Below are positions 15,001 through 22,421 of a DNA stretch of 64,000 nt, piece by piece. The DNA is from Piromyces finnis (lineage: Eukaryota; Neocallimastigomycota; Neocallimastigomycetes; Neocallimastigales; Neocallimastigaceae), in assembly GCA_002104945.1 (NCBI GenBank), contig MCFH01000002.1, forward strand, positions 310,001 through 374,000, given 5' to 3'. The notes beneath the pieces were generated by a model that saw only the letters and a program-made list of their open reading frames with translations, was not told the origin of the DNA and searched no databases. Made by a program: the position numbers and the translations under genes. How positions within the stretch are numbered: position 1 is the stretch's first letter; every line of letters begins with the position of its first letter.

Positions 15001-16615
15001 TATTGAATGGATAGGAAATAACAATACCATGAAACTTGAAAATATAAATAATATGAAAATATACAGTAGAAATCCTGAAATTGAGCCATACTTTGATGGA
15101 ATGTTTAAGGGATTTAAAATTTTGGTGGTCATCTTGTATTTGGGAGGATATGAATATAACGGAAAAATCAGGGATCAAAATATCACCATACAACAATTTT
15201 ACTCTGGTACTGGTATGGCATTAAAAAGAAAAGGCTTTGAATACAAATTAGTTTTTAGTTATGGTGATGCTATTAATGAACTTACTAAATCTGAAGAAAA
15301 TCGATGTCCATACATAGAAACATGGGTATTCTGTAGTAGTGGGGATGGATCTTTGCCCGACATCGCTATTGATAAAGACAACAATAAGATTATTCCATTT
15401 TTCGAATGTATTACTTCATTTAATAATAATGGCGGTGGATTATTATTGTTTTGTGATAATGAACCCTATACTTTAGAAGCCAATATATTACTTTCTGAAT
15501 ATTTGAAATTTGAAAATGAATATGGTCATAATGTAAAACCACAATTTTCCATGAAAGGAAATTACAATCAACCTGACTTTGAAAAAAAAAATATTACATC
15601 ATTAGAACCTAACGATACAAGAAAAAATGGCAGATTTAAATCAGATGTTATGCTTCCATCACCTGGAAAATGTAAGGATAGAATGTCCCTAAGAACTGGA
15701 TTAATAAAGTTTAATGAAGGAATTACATTATCCTATGCTGAATTTACAGGTGACTCAAAGACCTATTCACCATTTACCCCATTTGCCTATTTATCCGATG
15801 AATCCAATGAACGACCATTTATTTTGTATTATGATCCGAAGATGAAAAATCCTACCATAAATCAAGGTCCAATAGTGATACATGGTGGTTTTACCTCAGC
15901 ATTTTATGACTTTACGTTTGACGGTACTGGTAGACTTGTAATTTCAATTGCATGTTGGTTAGTGAGGTATGAAGAAAGATTTCATCAACAAATGCAAGAA
16001 GAGATGAGGATAGATATGGTTAAAAATATACCTTCAATAGACATTCCAGAAAATAAAAATGAAAATTTCACAAGATGGGTTAATAGCAATAGAAATCTCT
16101 ATTCTATTATTATTTTAGATGTTTCAGGATCTATGGAAGGTTTCTATTCACCACTTATTAATATGTCCAATTCCATTATTAAAAGACAAATGGAAAATCC
16201 AGAAAATAAAGGAACTATTATTTTCTTTGCTACAACAGCCAAAGCAGTACTTACAGAAGAATATAGAGAATTAACAATTGGTGATATACATAAAGCTAGA
16301 GTTGGTAAATGGACTAATTCCTATTTAGCTTTTTCAGAAGCCAAAAAATATATTAATCCTACTAATCAATATGATGATAAAAGATTATTATTCCTAACCG
16401 ATGGAAAGTGTGATTGTAGTAGTCTCAAACCATTATGTGATGATATAGCAAATGCAGGATTTTCAATACATATTCTTGGATTTGGAGAAGAAAAAACTTT
16501 CATTAATTTAAAACCGTTTGTAAGAGATAACAATAGAAACAAAGGAACATTCCAAGTTTATAATAATTTTATTGAAGTTGCCGATTCAGCTAAAAAGACA
16601 TTTGCAGCTGAATAA
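2..16615 (+). CDS. Giant AAA+ ring / von Willebrand A protein (midasin-like architecture), 5' partial
   Basis: The frame is open from base 2 to the TAA at 16613-16615, so the gene is cut by the window edge; the TTG at 119 is not a start. Residues here are counted from 119. Tandem AAA+ (AAA_5/dynein-midasin type) modules follow each other. Intact Walker A motifs are GFTSAGKS (10-17), GTAGTGKS (~696), GPPGRGKT (~1444) and GDIGTGKT (~1755). Degenerate P-loops are GKNGSGLT (~287) and GETSYKS (~1022). Walker B-like strands include ILILDECD, EPILVDEFN, ALLLDEIN and WILIDDLN. An acidic insert lies at ~498-545. A lysine/asparagine-rich helical region follows (coiled coil ~3105-3175), then a beta-rich, Ig-like stretch (~3390-3700). 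The C-terminus has a degenerate VWA (~4375-4450), a VWA with DFSSS/T/TDGY (~4730-4900), an amidotransferase-like part (~4995-5280) and a VWA with DVSGS/T/LTDGK (~5325-5498). Six AAA modules in one chain plus a C-terminal MIDAS recall midasin/Rea1, but the multiple VWAs do not match it. A remodelling ATPase is likely; its substrate is unknown. No intron is seen. Confidence 0.8.
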   Translation, partial: FCQKKIEEYNNSPEGQKRRITTILTPETIKKIKQIIFGLLANTPMIIKGFTSAGKSFNAIVSSVIHGGQSPVSIVLSENTTVEDLLGKYILQRKESSMMSFVPGVLLKAYIEGKILILDECDLAKPEVLSCILGSLSKDEITVNNRIYRKTKGYNVILTMNGETEGFTSTQRNELNLNILSKFVIIEFDKMSKEECELIFMKLMPNAYKQNVPNFVNLHNRMLEYSQKTIDPIVTLRNLKACIYLLKVNIPVRASAEIAYSGRFPIDERNEFNDILGNFGSDDIDSNIKKEIIKRFDEYNLYYNDSYLKCAYLALSACKAGLHPLLIGKNGSGLTELAKFVACNYSISTDTFLSESKRTNVEVVCLGSETSTDDLVGCFQPILCKTEDLTKLISWVDGPIFRAGKSGNPVILDGINCAKSQVIEYLNPLLEDNSVFNNVKFNVKEKGDEEYVNIEKGFIIIGTMKVEEGIEKISKALMNRFVAIYLDDFSLNAEVIEKITYLTVKKLENKNKKSFEVDDTLTNNCDYNKIENESLLEMEDERIERDEEEDEITSESDFDEEEDGQGIVFSDSNEEESENDKEGEFNNLSHFTNERNNANISSEYSNDNCETKEEDIPNWYNMNNFNSINIKEIVELLKNVEFKNIKTLIKTITKLYYIIQRTKMSGSDSYTFLKLTDDIFDLKNIDKLISDVLNDNEKGSNIFFFNNNKIGNAKKMILSLILSDLSCSPIFIQGTAGTGKSVAVRHYGSFRKFRNRDPILTISCSSEMTFEQFIGTYSFRNTSFQFIEGPLLTAMRNGEPILVDEFNLCSEEVLLSLLPLLKAEINDSIQLKGVPYKVKINQGFVFIATGNNDNESGRKKLPNSILDELINVKISNPSLEEYKGLIDEIINNEYKECSRYISSDNICDIVEVVESVAQQSFTLRHIKILLNRIKRFCTEELTCLEISNEEYRKIPVAYVIISFIIPSLKVGKERIEQLVEKIGIITNIDSKELLEFIKSEAIIVSRQSRYYLKKNYIKKGKIILSTSLKKNYPPIILQTYFWIRMSCSLNFDSPSEETLLLVGETSYKSYILEQWLDSLESDSYEEHFVTGNTETQDLIGISTLENKDKLSNYIDSLVEKAILYLHGDRKNINGAREEKLRSIMNELEIDEKGIIHNNKNNVCLEFIYRCIKELINLEENYDKSMGIKTVTSFNLGIISSACIFGKKLIIKGINQISSSVLERINSVLEYPRSLVLNEDTQGIFNNQKIFKDLYKSNRRSIPISNKFTLCFTSREIINGKLSEAFKSRCSTIICPSYDNSLYLGIIQIDKYENYSLIAKSIITKNELQKEIIKLYNKITNNKIIIPVLSFIRWCNTTERISEYLQDTSFKEIVGIAVLRSIFDGFEPNNRTRIIRELLLEYLPENLYNLIVNDENNDDYKPPFEIENKDEDFKYVKSIYSGIKLQVTNPKIDKLNEIKWTKSASDMADSILTSLVAHTMLIFEGPPGRGKTAIATIIYEFLDIDYRRINLSPSTTEEDIFSRTVPKITNDSNEKNIKTEIQLGPLLQIVQKSSNSIKYCKNALLLDEINLASNELLTQLYSFLISIFYKKEYHTSYGKNYKIGKIGVIATMNDAKLSNARTALSSNILNLSHTFKLSNYEQKEMMILANNILGREKLFKKKEFMIRTLNCFLNSQKYIKNNLEIGGFTLREILKIGEFTNKCPDVPLDALLEIVLCSNMSDEDAYKFKEENQFTNTLSNITPDIKNNKLRFKDLIEYDLIRFRCDGPLKRQFTSPEKDALMKILIGLKAMRTILLSGDIGTGKTYIVETLAEIIGVKLNIIQFNAETSSSDTIGKTEMSVDSNEEYDIKKELNKLKKILIKEKWPRITSFICMDFYNSKDIKKFFGKLCKENPISNEAKDQLEIYCCKLEKYSTLSFTNFEFKKSLLLNAMEKGEWILIDDLNYAPQEIERLMPLLEESPSLTIFEQSPQIKYSRNYIEDTDTIKHIQIHKNFRLFLIASNENALSTAIKSRCLCVRLKPFEKPQHYSELIYSCLSNSNLPENDIISIATHLGRAFHDIKNSEKEIYFLLKNLKLTPVNLVYLSKVLSNYSEVNGKTLFDGIKFCIFSMFKNKNEQISRFKKSLSSEIDFNISTYNTGIMKDKKYILCKIEIKILSYAKLLKNKEISNNDIDKEFNDKLNSLFKKKYKTKRVANIKINNEKENEIIDFIKRAKNDIINNLEQFTLEDIEEYKEYIEEVLFILENFIPEEKEIYDYLYYLKYLNLLLKELTSIKNKKVKGLKLNTIENSKDYFLQFGDSKEEAEENALKVYWFRNVLNGFDIFIPEKVSTKNLNLSIINIYYNHYAEEYNTLPLDYTSKIKIEPYIYLKFLENIKLRKILKYFNFTINDGYIEEIFYTLVHYKKSIEIHTSVNEILEIIMFIGENSKFIIEYNNGYCINKYKIEELRDNLKLNELYSKYKYNVKDIYKKNMDYIIPLSLKKNNNLIGGNIYWFYNIFAKEYDLKSVINNNMLCEFNKAIENILRLKTYNTKNMEGIWNNELKDILNKGYQLIYSLQGLKNILLEEENKEEKIKEFIENIMTLKKYKLFHMCESKNVIIENIINLIDLIKDFFKRYEINIWDEMELFKNTCIIYLESEKLKEKYETEKIKYVNQLNQILLKLNNICNQDNKNKFDSIDKEIRGLLKFINNTDIEDIANKIREIEKQLSMFKIANDDNINKMSSKKSQILNDTNVNNNNNETIKSEVLVKYSKLCNIINRMKKTKEQQLLINNMFMFCDISTLDNFINTYKVSFMKCLDDKSVLEVLIKELKHLVNSLLISDIINIYNEYSQYEDYLTFIKEILSNNLNYIKILGNYFEDDAYIYLPKLDIIDLKYCVQYGIKNKEYGSLIKSITHDLNIKIRNPEEGETTEEYLKYLIYQFDKDIDFSHSIEEIILSLDKKHIETVKNLYNAAKIVELFKSIKYDYNKEWLMKDVDEMKNSYWKEPGKILVKYKYSSLLHFNQFSDKNIFDGEKIIAKSLYAAHEALNLKNIQYKKGILNDILTEVLNNIYNDTINNYNYGYRTILFYNNNIYKDNVGETMVSIIYSAFEILLQIDDIVENYHVKNIIKEIINKFIVNCINYESPDFDNIDITNICNILINNSLSKYNLMYKNKKEEYEEEIITYREKFITIVEKLKEKYENIYETEKSQYLKKLEDYNNKIYNLREKYKKEFTFDKFITNIYTKKNKNYSDCDQDNKEAKKKYTEYMKKNTEDEEILKYYKINISKPFDENIDEKIKSFNKECNSLLLLEIYDINIFEYKTIINSNKITNFIEDDRDKQLYLKYEDNLKEKINDYINIINDNKNFMKEIKNITIPSYRCSEYNIEADVKTLMEWIKKLLNCKINMKINEYKEIPHNKETNITETIKMYSTDTNWINDSKNRPSFLLDNINIDLGIYILKQIHVNNVGSVIFNNTCSYPITFELEQSEKNGIKAYTNGNTIQQNKPLNIKFRLNKNPDTNETIKCEFYIKLIKNNEECDRCKVVAYLNVIPFCIKFKFNEKYNIDENNNLSINHYINDSLEIMYNYPGNYSSNNLGIIIKQNEDNCNNDLTIEQQQGIIRSTFKSKLQQPIVKCSYNKKINLNKLQLINLNLNFPIPTYFGLVVYDEKEINMQSIDVEKDNPITLYLFNMSATSININYHYNNRNIELMEKTENINPGEKKKLIFKVLKESYSENLYLGINNKNIDINVISLPKLTKEKHFILKYKYICCNLITKSIQNKLKCIIIDNQYKIIQKDKVETIKYKYDSLSSCYLLYNNKVCDKVIKEESNYNYNKNVNCSVYGFSNNNLCTNKIYNVDIVLKYESKNNHVFSTNQMKEFSKILKDEKFKNDLQSNDRERIEASINKLIDAELSLNENINENIKNIKIDESEKTSIKNIIVYLMKMSNDYLIDNFIEQLKKWLKEMYNRSILLPYFNVNTELNENIKDFLNKLKYIISFVDIVVNPMILSEDILDYIKSSSNSNIKLISNYRELTNIFNRCFRYGLEKDSETSEIIFYDGKYVKGDVFDAFDKQIKNSKMDNQSYNIDKINNFIKIYRKEIQEIIDKIINNKVSISNLLNILDECIDIIAKCPLILSTIDNNKELFNYCISNSQRIYDFIYKLTKSPINETHFSKRICKTLYAIHNILSQYEFFDLFTTISSHFDSSYIKTYGAIVQCELPFDNTYENDITASKKMNKKCNSYEINSKRRNAHFSKSQFASREYENYKNESFNNTNNVEKPIFVKENKVDHKNKFTRVLSDEEINKLSVPYFNQNIEENKEKDSNDDNILENNISDILQNQCKDIKISMDILEANFGKITPEKFLEMILERTACLNQSLSEIRYSMVKRDGLNKDGSFNYYDECSEASSYIQSIISNSLKSELEFIDNNNILLPYSVVDSYVDIAVDITHMSPIQRIASLVISTGLSISLSSYGIKIRISVFGERNGVWIFSNDFETSIEIQLSRLRDALSSKKRYMSIPGDALLSLKKDWIEKEYENKKTKYTSVLISSLISPQVVNKVVKWDEIISNNIVVFGLKSDFSEEFMKRHKVYEQLLQVPSKNNENITQQFLDPMNVINQNESESELLEILCKSLVRSCRYKLEEDKDNFKETKIIVNNNHNDLNEEISLKYLIESILNNRNDVTFFAQNKEHTTTEVYNLNNSFVQTKTQLPSIYEETQNSILCDNGSIGVLKDAAEKLLKTSFGLAFPPNASSKKVPTASGGTISIPALKKWIASGFTYKEIFLKKAGKTKRKYKITVAIDFSSSIHLSCNYSHAISTTLLLLIAPSILQDNEEISIDVIISTIDGPKIMYISSKANTFESISYIQSIINIIDKEAPKFCTPGNTLNAAYQLQLEKSGINMGRNIFFITDGYVTSRKEVMFANSIISSCENSGIELMTFGVGSYPYGIKQLYPKCCYAPSILNLADALSYLFSLSRNPACDKIIPQVIISSISEELQTKLSEMINQPPDNTELQESIENTLMDYIEWIGNNNTMKLENINNMKIYSRNPEIEPYFDGMFKGFKILVVILYLGGYEYNGKIRDQNITIQQFYSGTGMALKRKGFEYKLVFSYGDAINELTKSEENRCPYIETWVFCSSGDGSLPDIAIDKDNNKIIPFFECITSFNNNGGGLLLFCDNEPYTLEANILLSEYLKFENEYGHNVKPQFSMKGNYNQPDFEKKNITSLEPNDTRKNGRFKSDVMLPSPGKCKDRMSLRTGLIKFNEGITLSYAEFTGDSKTYSPFTPFAYLSDESNERPFILYYDPKMKNPTINQGPIVIHGGFTSAFYDFTFDGTGRLVISIACWLVRYEERFHQQMQEEMRIDMVKNIPSIDIPENKNENFTRWVNSNRNLYSIIILDVSGSMEGFYSPLINMSNSIIKRQMENPENKGTIIFFATTAKAVLTEEYRELTIGDIHKARVGKWTNSYLAFSEAKKYINPTNQYDDKRLLFLTDGKCDCSSLKPLCDDIANAGFSIHILGFGEEKTFINLKPFVRDNNRNKGTFQVYNNFIEVADSAKKTFAAE

Positions 16616-17556
16616 AAATTAATATAATAATTTTTTTTTTCTTTTATTCAACATAGTTTAAAACTATTAATAATTCTATTAAAAATTTTTATTTTTTTTT
16701 TTTATAATAAGAACTATGTAAAATAATATAAAATTATCTTCTTAATAATAAATTATTTAATAAATAAATATTTATTTAATAATAATAATAAAAAAAAGTT
16801 TCAATATACTTTTTATAATAAATTTTCTTTACAGAGCTTCAGCAGCAGCAGTAATAATTTCATAACAAAAAAAAAAATAGATTTATAAAGAACTAAATTT
16901 GATATCAATTCAAAAAAAAAAAAAAAAAAAAAAAACAAGTATATCCCGTTTAAATATAAACATTCTCTTTTTTTTTATTTTTTTATTTGTAGTTGTAGTT
17001 AATATTTTATTTTTGTCTATTATAAAAAATTTTGATTTTTATATTTTAAATCTAATACTTTTTCATGTTTTACAGATAGCTATTTATTGTTATATTCTAT
17101 ATATATATACTGAGTTTACAATAACATTTAAAAAAAGATCAAACTAATTAGTTATAATAATAGTAATAATTATAATATATATATGGGAATCAATAATTAT
17201 TTTCCTCATTATAAAAAAACATAAAATATTGAATGGTAACTGCATTAGAGTGTCACTTGGACCTTTTTCATACTGAACTAATTTAAATTTTTTATATAGG
17301 AATGGGTTGAAAAAAAAAAAAATTAAAATCAAATTATTTACAATTAACCATAATATATTTTTTTATTATTTATTATTTTTACAAAATAATATTGTGATAG
17401 ATATATAAATGTATATTAATAAATAAGTTTTGAAAATATCAAATTACTGAATAAAAGTAGGGTATATGATTAAATTACAAATTATATTTTTAAATTATTA
17501 GGTTTTTTTTTCTTTTCATTTCTTTTTTTTTTTAAAAAAAAAAAATAGTGTAAATT
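16616..17556. other. Intergenic, mostly A/T homopolymer, with two more complex islets
   Basis: This spacer follows the stop of the giant gene and precedes the 3' end of the small minus-strand gene. It is mostly poly-A, poly-T and TAA/TTA repeats, including a run of about 25 A at 16911-16935. Two short islets stand out in base complexity. One is at about 16832-16860, with a GCA/AGC-type triplet run behind a CTTTACAG acceptor-like site on the plus strand. The other is at about 17225-17282. I could not join either to a convincing gene. Confidence 0.5.
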
Positions 17557-18075
17557 TTATGAATTATACATCCATTCAGTTTCATCCAGTTCTTTTACAA
17601 AATCTTCTAAATCTCTTTCTATATCCAATCGTTGTTCTATATAAAATTTAATATTCACAAATAGGCAAATAGGATAATGTATTAAAATAAAATATATTTA
17701 TAATAAAAGTAAACATTATGAGTAATTTATTTAAATAACATATATATATGTATATATATACATATATATTTCATTTAAAGTTGATATTTATATTAATTGA
17801 ATTTACCTTCTCTCATATCTTCTAAAATTTTAGTTTGTGTTTCAAGGGATTCAATTTGTTTTCTAAAATTATTAACTTTTTTTTTTTTTTAGAAAAAAAA
17901 AAAAAAAAAAAGTATTAACATTTAAGAATATTTACATTTTTGAAAAAAAATATATATAATATATTTTAAAATTTTATAAAAAGATGATTAATAATAAATC
18001 ATTACTTGGTCTTTTTTTCAATGCTAAATTAAGTGAAGGAAAATTGGCTTCATTGAATGAATTATATCTTATCAT
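17557..18075 (-). CDS. Small three-exon gene, 72-aa predicted coiled-coil protein
   Basis: The exons, on the minus strand, are 18075-18006, 17875-17807 and 17636-17557. Together they give 219 nt, a 72-residue protein and a TAA stop. The ATG at 18075 is the first Met after an in-frame TAG. The introns are GTAATG...AAG and GTAAAT...TAG, and both junctions keep frame. The protein begins MIRYNSFNEANFPSLNLALK, has a basic KKRP turn, then a charged heptad-like helix (KQIESLETQTKILEDMREEQ) and an acidic C-terminus ending ELDETEWMYNS. I do not recognise the family. The even codon structure across three exons and the good helix periodicity argue that it is real. It could be a small subunit or adaptor of a larger complex, but nothing in the sequence names a partner. 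Confidence 0.6.
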
Positions 18076-18747
18076 ATTATTTATAATATTAAATGAATAA
18101 TATTTGTGGTAATGATGATACTATTGTATTAATTAAAATATTTTATATATTTTTTAAATGGGAATTTATTTAAATTTAGATGACTATTTATTTATTCGAA
18201 TTAAATATTAAATAACACTTTAGAGATACAAAAAAAAAAAAGAAAAAATTATTTTTTTTATTATTTTAAACATTAATAAAATTTAAGAATTTTTTGGTAT
18301 GATATATCCACTTTTTTTTAAAAAAAAAAAATAAAATTAAATAATTTTCAATAAATATAGAAATTATGGTTAATACGACTGTATTAAAAGGTTCATTTAT
18401 ATAAAGTATAATAAAATAAAAAATAGTCAATTTATAATGGTTTATACACAACACTTTACAAATATTAATTTTAATTTTAAACTTTTTTTTTTTTTTCATT
18501 TTTATTATATTCATTTGATTAGTTTATTTTATATGAAAAGTAATATTTTCATAAAAATATAAAGTAACTATAGAACTTTTATAGTAGCCTTTAGATGCAT
18601 TATGAATTGAGTTAAAAAAAAAAAAATTTACAATAAATAAAATAATGATTTAGGATTAAGAAAAAAATATGGTTTAAAAAAAAAAATTTACAATGTACAT
18701 ATAAATATATATGTAAATAATTATGGATAAATAAATAAAATGATGAA

Positions 18748-18779
<32 letters not shown>

Positions 18780-18806
18780 GAAATATTTTAAAAATTATTT
18801 AGCTTG
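18076..18806. other. Intergenic between two minus-strand genes
   Basis: This 0.7-kb stretch holds the promoter side of the 72-aa gene and the 3' flank of the first zinc-finger gene. It is A/T-rich with homopolymers, including a T run of roughly 28 bases ending at 18779. I see no coding signal. Confidence 0.5.
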
Positions 18807-21300
18807 TTAGGAATGAGTTATAAAATTAATGGACATAATCTTATTACAAAAATCTTTCTTTATATTTTTATCTGAGATGGAATTATTTGGAATTCTTTCT
18901 TTATTATTTTCTTGAATATTAATTATTGGATTCGAATCATTATAATAAGAATATAGATGCAATGATTGTGAATAAGGGATATCGTATGAATATTTATGAG
19001 ATAAATTAGATTCGTTTTTTTCAAAATTGGGATGGTTTAATTCTAATAATATATGATTTGATGGTGGATACTCATTTTTATTTTTTTGTTTTTCAAAGTA
19101 ATCATCTTTTTTTTCTAAAGGGTAATAATCATTTCCACTACCCTGATTTGTATTTTTATGAATCGAAAAAGATGAGGAATAAGTATCAACATCTTCAAAA
19201 TTTTCTTTTCTATGATAATTATCATAAAAATCTTTTTTTAAGGGTATGGATTCCTTTGACATTGGCGTTCTTTTTTCTTCTCTATTATAATCAAATTGAT
19301 CTACATCAAGTGTTGATGCTGACATTAGGGTATCATTATAATAATTTTTATTACTATAATTAATAGAATCATCAGAATATTTTTTATATGAGGAAGATTC
19401 ATAATAATTTTCTTTATTTTGACATAACTCTGGATGAAAAAGCTCACTAGATGAATATTTTCTAATATGCGTTAATGGTACATCTTTTATTTTTTTCTTT
19501 AATTTTGTATGTCTCAAATCGTTGTAATAATCTCTTGTTAAATAGGAATGACTATCATGTTTAAGATCCATTTTATTATCATTACTGTTATTAATGTGGT
19601 GATGATGATTGTAATATTCATATTTTAAATCTTTATTATGATCACTATTATTATTATTGTTACAGTTTTTGTAGTGGTGGTGGTGGTGGTGGTAATTATC
19701 ATTAAAATAGGAAATATTATTTGATTTTTCTGAAAAGTGATTTTTGTTACTATTAACATTAGGTGAAAGGTTGGCATGAGTTCTAGAATCATTAGAAATA
19801 GTGGATACATATTTTTTATTACTAATAAAATCTTTAGTATCTCCTTCATCCATACTCATCCAAGCTATTTCATTGTTAAAATATTCTGATGAAGAATTAG
19901 AGTATTTATCGTCATTATGATAGATAACATTCATATTATGATTATTAGAATAATTATCTGGATGATCAAAATTTGGATGATTATAATAATTTTTGAGATG
20001 ACTATTGGGTAGATTATTAATTCTATTAGTATTATCTTGTTTGTTAGATTTTTTGTTTTCATAATATTTTGATGGTGAATTTAAGGAGAAAGAAGATAAA
20101 TTATGCGTATCATTAGGAAGCGTATTATTAGTGATATTATGAATTGGTGTTGAATAATCCTTAGTGTTCAATGAATATCTTTGAAATAAGTTTTTATTAC
20201 TTTCATTTTTTAAATGGTTGGATTCATAGGAATCCTTATTTATTAAATAGTCTAAACTTTTATTCCTATTATCGTTATTATTATTATCATTATTATTATC
20301 ATTACTTACATTATCATCATTGATACTGAATGAATTCTTAAAAGTGTTTTCCGTTTGTTTACGACTTTGATTATTATCTTGTGATGGAATCATTGATATA
20401 TTATTTCTATTATCATTAATTTCTATTTTATTTGAATAGATACTATCTATAGCACTATTGAAAAGACTTATACTTTTCTTTGAAGAAGCATGCTTTTTAA
20501 CGTCACTACTTAAAACTTTTCTTTTTGTAATTTCATTTTTTTGCTTATGTAATTTTTGATAATGTAATTGTTCATGATGTTTTAAACCATCTTTTCTTGA
20601 AAAACGTTTATTACAATTTAAAAATGAACATTTATAAGGTCTTTCAACTGAATGAAAACGTATATGTCTATATAATACTTCTTTTCTTTTTTTTTATTAA
20701 TATATCATATATATAAAAATATATTATTTTAATTATATTATTTTTTATTTAATATTCATTTTAATTCATTTTAATTTTATTTAATGTCATTTTAATTTTT
20801 ATTTTATTTATTTATTTATTTTTAAATTGTATTAATTTATTAAAAAATTTTATTAATTAAAAAAAAAAATTTCAATGTACACACAGTAGGAGACATGTTT
20901 TAAATTATATATTTATTTAATTATTATTATTATTATTATTATTTCTCTTTCTCATACTGATACCCTTATTACTTTTTTTTTCGTATAAAAACAAATAATT
21001 TTTTGAATTGAAAAAACAATAACATTTTACAAAGACTTAATTTTCATTTTACATAACTTTCAATTGATGGAAAATACTAATTTAAAATTATAAAAATTAT
21101 TCAATAAAAAAAAAAAAAGACCATAAATAATATAAATACCTATCAAAACTTTTTAAACATAGTGGACATTGATAAATTTCTTTTGGGTATTTTCCATGGT
21201 CATTAGGATAAGCAAAATTTGGTGATGGTATATTTGATAATTGTGTATATGGGTAATATAATGTTTTAGGTAATGTTGATATTGTCGTTTTTGAAAACAT
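18807..21300 (-). CDS. C2H2 zinc-finger transcription factor, paralogue A (Mig1/CreA-like finger pair)
   Basis: The exons, on the minus strand, are 21300-21140 and 20685-18807. They are joined by a 454-nt GT-AG intron that cuts an Arg codon inside finger 1; the product is 679 aa. Finger 1 is C-x2-C-x12-H-x3-H (YQCPLCLKSFDR + KEVLYRHIRFH). Finger 2 is C-x4-C-x12-H-x3-H (YKCSFLNCNKRFSRKDGLKH, then HEQLH). The Cx4C second finger with KRFSR-D resembles Mig1/CreA-type nuclear DNA-binding proteins. The linker is HSVERPYKC rather than the usual TGEKP form. Recognition-helix residues -1, 2, 3, 6 read R-E-V-R and R-D-G-H. After the fingers comes a basic stretch and about 500 residues of Asn/Ser/Tyr/His-rich disorder, including a six-His run coded near 19676-19693. 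The protein ends IMSINFITHS, a tail shared with the paralogue at 29.7-32.5 kb. Its regulatory target is not visible. Confidence 0.85.
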
Positions 21301-22287
21301 TTAAAAATTTTATTATTGTGATTTATAAAGAGTAACTAATAATACTATAATAATGTTTATAAAAAATTAAATATTAATATTTTGTTTTTAATTTTATAGC
21401 TATTCTTTTTTTTTTTTTTCAATTGCTAATAAATTATATACAAGAAAAAAATTTTTTTTCTATTTTATTAATTTAAATACTTTTTATTGCGTTTCTTTCT
21501 TTGATCTATACAAACTTTTTAATTTTATTCTATTGTTTATTCATTTATCTATATTCTCTATAATTTTCCTTTTTTTTTTTTTTTTTTTTTTTTATTTAAT
21601 CTATCTATTTTATTTTCTCGCTAGATCTTTTATTATTTCAAATAATATTTTGTTCATGACAATTCTTTATATCCAATTCTTTGTATCACCATTTTATTCA
21701 TTTATTAAAATTATATATTATTATTTATTAAATAAACTTTAAAAACTTTATTTGATATTAAAATTTATTATTATTATTAAATGCTTCTAAATTTGGATAA
21801 TTAAATTTTTAATTATGTGTAAAATGAATATAGCTTATGATTTTGTAGTTCTTCAATCTTTTATAAAATAAAGCTTTACACATTTTTTTTAATGCCTTTA
21901 ATAATTTGATCTTCATTTCTAATTTAAATAAAACTATATTTAGATTGAAATTGATCATAATTATTTTTTTCATTTTAACCTACTACTACATTATGCATTG
22001 GATATACTTTAAATATCAACCCATTTTATAATACTTTATATAATTATCTCCAAACCTTTTTATATATTATTATTATTATTATTATTTTTTGTTTTTTTAA
22101 ATTGAAGTGTAATAAAAATATTAAAAAAATTAATTTATACTCTTTATTAGAAAAGTTAAATCCTAATACTATTTAAACGTTTTATTAAAATCATTTTTAT
22201 CCTTTTTTTTTATAATATACTTATTTATATTTCAAATTAATATATATTTATATTACTTTAAAAAAAAAATACATTTGTATTATTTAT

Positions 22288-22332
22288 GGAATATACTGAT
22301 GTTTGATGGTATTAACCATCAAATAGTATCAC
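22288..22332. repeat. Imperfect palindrome around TTTGATGGT
   Basis: The arms contain TTTGATGGT and, after three bases, AACCATCAAA. The outer bases continue imperfectly as ATACT...AGTAT. This would fold as a short hairpin with a stem of about 9 perfect pairs plus an outer extension. Confidence 0.6.
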
Positions 22333-22421
22333 TATCTAAATTTCTTTAAAAAAAATGTTTTTACTTTATAATATTGATCTATGAAAAATGAACTTTTATA
22401 TTAACAAATTTTTATTTGTTT

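Noticed and set aside
21533-21742. Phe/Ile-rich plus-strand open frame
   Set aside because: It is produced by poly-T runs in the non-coding stretch and has no start context or domain.
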